Below are positions 7,367 to 14,994 of a DNA stretch of 14,994 nt, one piece after another (position 1 is the stretch's first letter; every line of letters starts with the position of its first letter). The notes beneath the pieces were generated by a model, which was not told where the DNA came from, made no database searches, and saw only the letters and a program-made list of their open reading frames with translations. This stretch comes from CP2-2F sp034436235. Lineage in GTDB: Bacteria > Chloroflexota > Anaerolineae > Aggregatilineales > UBA2796. The stretch is from assembly GCA_034436235.1 (NCBI GenBank), contig DAOTWB010000031.1, positions 1 through 14,994 on the forward strand, in the 5' to 3' direction. The translations under genes and the position numbers were made by a program.

Positions 7367-8713
7367 ATGGCGTCCGAAAAGCAGTTGATCAGCGGTCGGT
7401 TTCAAATTCTGGAGACGCTTGGCTCAGGCGGCATGGCGGTCGTCTACAAAGCGCACGACCTGCGCTTGCGGCGTGACGTGGCGCTCAAAACGCTGCGCTC
7501 CAGCCTGACCGCCGATCCTGCTTTTCAAGATAGCTTCCGCGAAGAAGCGCGGCGCGTCGCCAATTTGCTGCATCCGAACATCGTGACCGTCTTCGACGCC
7601 GATAACGACGGCGCGCTGTTCTACATCGTGATGGAATACGTGGACGCGCAAGACCTGAAGAAGCACATCCGCGCCAGCGCGCCGTTCTCAGTCGAGCGCA
7701 CGCTGCACATTGGCATTCAGGTCTGCGCAGGCATCGGCTATGCGCATCGCGCAGGGCTAGTCCACGCCGATGTCAAGCCGCAGAACATTCTGCTCTACAG
7801 CAACGACACAGTCAAAGTGACCGACTTCGGCATTGCGCAGGTCATCAGCCACACGCAAGCCGTGACGCGCCAAGAAGTCGTCTGGGGCAGTCCGCAATAC
7901 TTCTCGCCTGAGCAGGCGCAAGGCAGCCAACCGACGCCTGCCTCGGATGTCTACATGATCGGCGTGGTGCTGTACGAAATGCTGACGGGCAAGCTGCCGT
8001 TCTCAGGCAACGATCAAAAAGAATTGGCGCTAGCGCACATCAACGATCCTGTGCCGCACGTGCTGGAATCCAATCCAAACGTGCCGACTACGCTCGATTG
8101 GATCATCCACAAGTGCATGGCGAAAGAGCCGAATGCGCGTTTCTCACAAGCCGACCAGCTCGGTCGCGTGCTGATAGACGTGCAGAAAGCCTTGCGCGGC
8201 ACAACGGCTGTGCCTGTCAGCAAGCCAACAGGACTCTCGCCCAGCCGCGGCGTGCCTGCCATTGGCAACAGCCAAGCGGCGCCGCCTGTGCAAGCCTCAC
8301 AAGCGCAAATTCCGTCGCCGCCGCGCGACGCGACCTCAGGTCCAGTCAATCCGTATCAGGTCAGCGCGCCGCAGAATCCTGTCTCAGTCACGCCGCCGCC
8401 CTACAGCGGCGCACCGCGCAGCGGCGTGGTACAGCCGCCCATCAAGCCTGTGGAGCCGCCGCGCTATTATAATCCTGCGCTCACGCGACCATCTGCTACG
8501 CAATCTGCTCAGCCGAGCAGCGCAAATGCGCAAATGCCTGTGCAACCTGCCTATCCAACCGATAATCGCTTCAGTGCGCCAAACTATGACTATGGCATTC
8601 CGCCTGCCGCTGAGCCGCTGCAGCCGCTCACGCTGATCATAGGCGGCTTGGCGTTGCTCGCCGTGCTAGGCGTGATCGTGCTATGGCTGATGGTCTGGAG
8701 CGCTTACAGCTGA
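7367..8713 (+). CDS. Membrane-anchored Ser/Thr protein kinase (PknB-like, no extracellular domain)
   Basis: This is a Hanks-type kinase of 448 residues. The catalytic domain covers about 11-275: glycine loop LGSGGMAVV (18-26), ATP lysine K41, probable helix-C E60, catalytic loop HADVKPQN (133-140, D135), DFG (153-155), GSPQYFSPE (174-182), D194 and R258. All catalytic residues are present, but the HRD arginine is Ala134, making it a non-RD type. Residues about 276-420 are rich in Pro, Gln, Ser and Ala and likely disordered. One hydrophobic segment (about 421-444) is followed by only SAYS, so there is no PASTA or other outside sensor. The ATG at 7367 follows AGGAG (7352-7356) at 10 nt. It lies 89 nt after the WD40 gene in the same direction, suggesting shared function. 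Confidence 0.92.
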   Translation: MASEKQLISGRFQILETLGSGGMAVVYKAHDLRLRRDVALKTLRSSLTADPAFQDSFREEARRVANLLHPNIVTVFDADNDGALFYIVMEYVDAQDLKKHIRASAPFSVERTLHIGIQVCAGIGYAHRAGLVHADVKPQNILLYSNDTVKVTDFGIAQVISHTQAVTRQEVVWGSPQYFSPEQAQGSQPTPASDVYMIGVVLYEMLTGKLPFSGNDQKELALAHINDPVPHVLESNPNVPTTLDWIIHKCMAKEPNARFSQADQLGRVLIDVQKALRGTTAVPVSKPTGLSPSRGVPAIGNSQAAPPVQASQAQIPSPPRDATSGPVNPYQVSAPQNPVSVTPPPYSGAPRSGVVQPPIKPVEPPRYYNPALTRPSATQSAQPSSANAQMPVQPAYPTDNRFSAPNYDYGIPPAAEPLQPLTLIIGGLALLAVLGVIVLWLMVWSAYS

Positions 8714-8732
8714 GCCGACGCGCTGAGTCGGC
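8714..8732 (+). terminator. Weak hairpin after the kinase gene
   Basis: GCCGAC (8714-8719) can pair with GTCGGC (8727-8732) around a 7-nt loop directly after the kinase stop codon. The next T-run (TTTT within 8741-8750) is about 10 nt downstream, so this is a weak candidate for an intrinsic terminator. Confidence 0.3.
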
Positions 8733-8825
8733 AGGCTGCACAATTTTGCCGATGCCTTAGCACTTTGCACGATTCACAAGCCTGAAATCTTGGGCAGATC
8801 GCTGAGCGAGCCGCAGCGCTGCCTG

Positions 8826-8834
8826 TGCTACACT
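8826..8834 (+). promoter_or_regulatory. Possible extended -10 promoter for gltB
   Basis: TGCTACACT is identical to the extended -10 found ahead of the kinase gene. No good -35 box lies at 16-18 nt before it. If used, the transcript would have a leader of about 140 nt before gltB. Confidence 0.35.
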
Positions 8835-8936
8835 TCGCCAAAATTTTTCCCTCTGCCCAGAAAATTAACTTTCTTGGATCGCCGCATGGCTACAGCGTTT
8901 ACGGACTGTGCTATGGCGTTTAGCGCGCCCTGCCTG

Positions 8937-8961
8937 CCAAAACGTACGTTCTGAATTTTGG
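8937..8961 (+). promoter_or_regulatory. Inverted repeat just upstream of the gltB ribosome binding site
   Basis: CCAAAA (8937-8942) and TTTTGG (8956-8961) form an inverted repeat, and the perfect palindrome AACGTACGTT (8941-8950) overlaps its left arm. It sits 6 nt before the GAGGAAAGG Shine-Dalgarno region (8967-8975). It could be an operator or an RNA hairpin controlling translation; the sequence alone does not tell which. Confidence 0.3.
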
Positions 8962-8983
8962 ACAGCGAGGAAAGGTTGAGGCA

Positions 8984-13585
<4,602 letters not shown>

Positions 13586-13596
13586 GCACAAAAAAG

Positions 13597-13621
13597 CAGC
13601 GCCCGTGATTCACGGGCGCTG
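13597..13621. terminator. Strong bidirectional intrinsic terminator
   Basis: An 11-bp perfect GC-rich stem (13597-13607 with 13611-13621, loop ATT) lies between two convergent genes. On the plus strand it is followed by TTGTTT, ending gltB transcription. On the minus strand it is followed by six T (complement of 13590-13595), ending the WXG100 array. It sits 11 nt after the gltB stop and 26 nt after the last WXG100 stop. Confidence 0.9.
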
Positions 13622-13647
13622 TTGTTTGCGTTTAGCGCGCAGGACGA

Positions 13648-13941
13648 TCAGACGAAGCGAGTCGAGCCGCTGTAGTCACCGTCGCGCAGCGCCTTGATAG
13701 CACCTTGCAGGTCGCCGTCCATCTCAACGCAGGTCGCCGAGAGCGTCTTGCACTTGGTGGCGATGTTGTCGAGGTAGTACGCCAACGCCAGATTGCCGAC
13801 CATGCCGAACATCGCGCTTGCCTTCAAAATCTTGGCGGCGACTTCCAGCACGTTACCGACCGTCTTCAGCACTTCGCCTGAGGTGCCGAAAATCTTCGCC
13901 ATGCGTGCGACGACTTCATAATCCATTGCAACGTCTGCCAC
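13648..13941 (-). CDS. WXG100-like small protein, motif-lost member (fourth in array)
   Basis: This 97-residue protein fits the helix-turn-helix hairpin size of WXG100/ESX proteins. The turn region reads SAMFGMVGN (42-50), where MFG stands in the place of WxG. Its start (MDYEVVARMAKIF) and end (GDYSGSTRFV) resemble the array's second gene (MDYEVVDQMIKIF, GDMTARGRFL), so the two are probable paralogues. It has two cysteines and a hydrophobic middle. The start is a GTG at 13941, supported by AAGGAG at 13955-13950 with 8 nt spacing; an ATG lies five codons later. It is the last gene before the terminator. Function is inferred; it may pair with the third gene's product as a heterodimer. Confidence 0.7.
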   Translation of the reverse strand: MADVAMDYEVVARMAKIFGTSGEVLKTVGNVLEVAAKILKASAMFGMVGNLALAYYLDNIATKCKTLSATCVEMDGDLQGAIKALRDGDYSGSTRFV

Positions 13942-13984
13942 GAGCTTCTCTCCTTCTAGCTATTGCTCACCGATTGACGCGGAA

Positions 13985-14308
13985 TTAGAAAATCTTCTCG
14001 AAAATGCCCGCCACCTGACCGACGATGCCTTGCACCATCCTGTCGGCGTTGCGCATGATGTTGAGCGCGTTGCCCAGCTTGCCGCCGAAGCCGGTGATAG
14101 CGGCGATCAGCTCCATCATCTGCGGGATGACGCGACGGACGAGTTCAGCCTTGAACGCCTCAGCGCCTTTGCCGATCCACGCGCCGTTCTGGATAGGCTG
14201 CGCGCCTGCGCGGATGTTGCCCACAACGCGGTCGCAGGTATCCGCCTGACGACCGAACTGCTGAATCTGCTCCTCGATCTGACCGGCGATGAACGTGAAA
14301 ATAGCCAT
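13985..14308 (-). CDS. WXG100 family protein with intact motif (third in array)
   Basis: This 107-residue, mainly helical protein has the signature turn GAWIGKGAEAF (42-52), where Trp44-Ile-Gly46 is the WxG motif. Family members form antiparallel helical hairpins that dimerise and are often exported by type VII (ESX/Yuk) machinery. The start ATG follows GAGGAG (14322-14317) at 8 nt. The N-terminus (MAIFTFIAGQIEEQIQQF) and the C-terminal end (GIFEKIF) are more hydrophobic than in the first gene. It has its own candidate promoter in the end of the preceding gene, and is followed after 43 nt by the motif-lost fourth gene. Confidence 0.82.
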   Translation of the reverse strand: MAIFTFIAGQIEEQIQQFGRQADTCDRVVGNIRAGAQPIQNGAWIGKGAEAFKAELVRRVIPQMMELIAAITGFGGKLGNALNIMRNADRMVQGIVGQVAGIFEKIF

Positions 14309-14336
14309 GTCTCATTCTCCTCGCTGTGCTTCAACT

Positions 14337-14364
14337 ATTATAGGAAACGACCACGTGCTGTCAT
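14337..14364 (-). promoter_or_regulatory. Internal promoter ahead of the third WXG100 gene
   Basis: On the minus strand ATGACA (14364-14359) and a perfect TATAAT (14342-14337) are spaced by 16 nt, inside the last codons and stop of the second gene. A start near 14330 would leave a 22-nt leader with the Shine-Dalgarno in place. The -10 overlaps codons that are also read as protein, so the match could be partly chance. Confidence 0.5.
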
Positions 14365-14637
14365 ATCGCCGCGCTGGATGGCGTCCTTGGCGAACTTCAC
14401 GTCGCCCGACAGCTCCTTGAACTTCTCGATCAACTTCTGGATGCGTGGCGCAAGGATTTTCTCCAACGCCTCAGCGAAGTCGTCGCCGCCCAAGCCCAGC
14501 AGCGCGCCGCTGCGCATCTTCTGCGCCACCGCCTGCATCGCCTGCATGGTCTCCGTCAGCTGATTGGCGCCATTGTCGAAAATCTTGATCATCTGGTCAA
14601 CGACTTCGTAGTCCATTTGGACGTCAATACCGCTCAT
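14338..14637 (-). CDS. WXG100-like small protein, motif-lost member (second in array)
   Basis: This 99-residue helical protein has a turn reading GALLGLGGDDF (44-54). Leu46-Leu-Gly48 occupies the exact position of Trp46-Ile-Gly48 in the first gene, and Phe54 is conserved, so it looks like a WXG100 protein that lost the tryptophan. The start ATG follows AGGAGG (14649-14644) at 6 nt. Its N-terminus MDYEVV and C-terminal GDMTARGRFL match the fourth gene. Gaps of 43 nt before and 29 nt after indicate one operon. Partnering with the first gene's product, as EsxA with EsxB, is an inference. Confidence 0.75.
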   Translation of the reverse strand: MSGIDVQMDYEVVDQMIKIFDNGANQLTETMQAMQAVAQKMRSGALLGLGGDDFAEALEKILAPRIQKLIEKFKELSGDVKFAKDAIQRGDMTARGRFL

Positions 14638-14680
14638 GTTAAACCTCCTGAGTTGTCTTCACTTCTGATTTGAACTTCGC

Positions 14681-14980
14681 TTAGCTGAACAGCGCGCAGC
14701 CTTCTTCTTCCGCCTTGCGCAGCGCGTCTGCAATGCGCTTGGTCGCTGAAGCGGCTTCCGACAACGCGCTCATCATGCGCTGCATGGCAGGATTGACCAG
14801 CTCTTCCATTTCCTTGTAGAAGCTGTCAGCGCCTTTGCCGATCCAGCCGCCGCCGCGCAGCTGATCAACACAGCTCTTCACGGTCTGCAACAACTGGCGA
14901 GTCTGATCTGACTCCTTGCTGAAGTTGGCGGAAATCTGATCGAGCGAGTCGTAATCCGCCTGAATCTTTGGAGCGCCCAT
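14681..14980 (-). CDS. WXG100 family protein with intact motif (first in array)
   Basis: This 99-residue protein has two predicted helices around the turn GGGWIGKGADSF (43-54) with WxG at Trp46-Ile-Gly48. The N-terminal IQADYDSLDQISANF and the C-terminal acidic end AEEEGCALFS are common in WXG100 proteins of this kind. The ATG follows GGAGGG (14992-14987) at 6 nt, a strong site at the window edge. The promoter and any upstream secretion genes (an FtsK/EccC-like ATPase would be the telling one) lie outside the window. Confidence 0.87.
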   Translation of the reverse strand: MGAPKIQADYDSLDQISANFSKESDQTRQLLQTVKSCVDQLRGGGWIGKGADSFYKEMEELVNPAMQRMMSALSEAASATKRIADALRKAEEEGCALFS

Positions 14981-14994
14981 TGTTTACCCTCCAC

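Noticed and set aside
8714..8983. tRNA or small RNA gene between kinase and gltB
   Set aside because: No cloverleaf arms or other known RNA fold was found; only short inverted repeats are present.

Overview
The window looks like a piece of a GC-rich bacterial chromosome, most likely from the Chloroflexota (Anaerolineae or a neighbouring lineage). This is an inference from the gene types: a nucleoside-type ABC transporter, a PknB-like kinase, a large WD40 protein, an array of WXG100 proteins, and a variant GltB. I recognise no marker gene that fixes the taxon.

Layout. (1) 1-4174, minus strand: an apparent operon running from a double-HTH (XRE-type) regulator to a BPD_transp_2 permease, then a double-domain ABC ATPase, then possibly the first codons of a second permease at the window edge. 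The permease and ATPase match the BmpA-NupOPQ nucleoside uptake type. The ATPase is about 270 residues too long because each of its two nucleotide-binding halves carries an inserted membrane hairpin at the same place. (2) 4175-4466: a divergent control region with two opposed sigma70-like promoters. (3) 4467-7277, plus strand: a 936-residue protein made almost wholly of WD40 repeats, 14 units, then a broken unit with a basic Pro/Ala linker, then 7 units. (4) 7367-8713, plus strand: a membrane-anchored Ser/Thr kinase with a Pro-rich juxtamembrane region and no outside domain. (5) 8984-13585, plus strand: the large subunit of glutamate synthase (gltB), without gltD beside it. (6) A strong bidirectional terminator at 13597-13621. 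(7) 13648-14980, minus strand: four small WXG100/ESX-like proteins in a row, arranged as two motif-bearing and two motif-lost members in alternation.

How the genes may work together. The minus-strand transporter operon probably imports nucleosides under control of its own first gene. The WD40 protein and the kinase are adjacent and co-oriented, so a scaffold/kinase pair is plausible. PknB-like kinases and WXG100 proteins often occur near each other in type VII-like secretion loci, but gltB separates them here and no FtsK/EccC ATPase is in view, so that link is only suggestive. gltB serves ammonium assimilation and is probably independent.

The most unusual items are the paired membrane insertions in the ABC ATPase, the alternating WXG100 array with an internal promoter, the three-propeller WD40 architecture, and a near absence of the tetranucleotide GGCC (two copies found by eye in 15 kb of GC-rich DNA).
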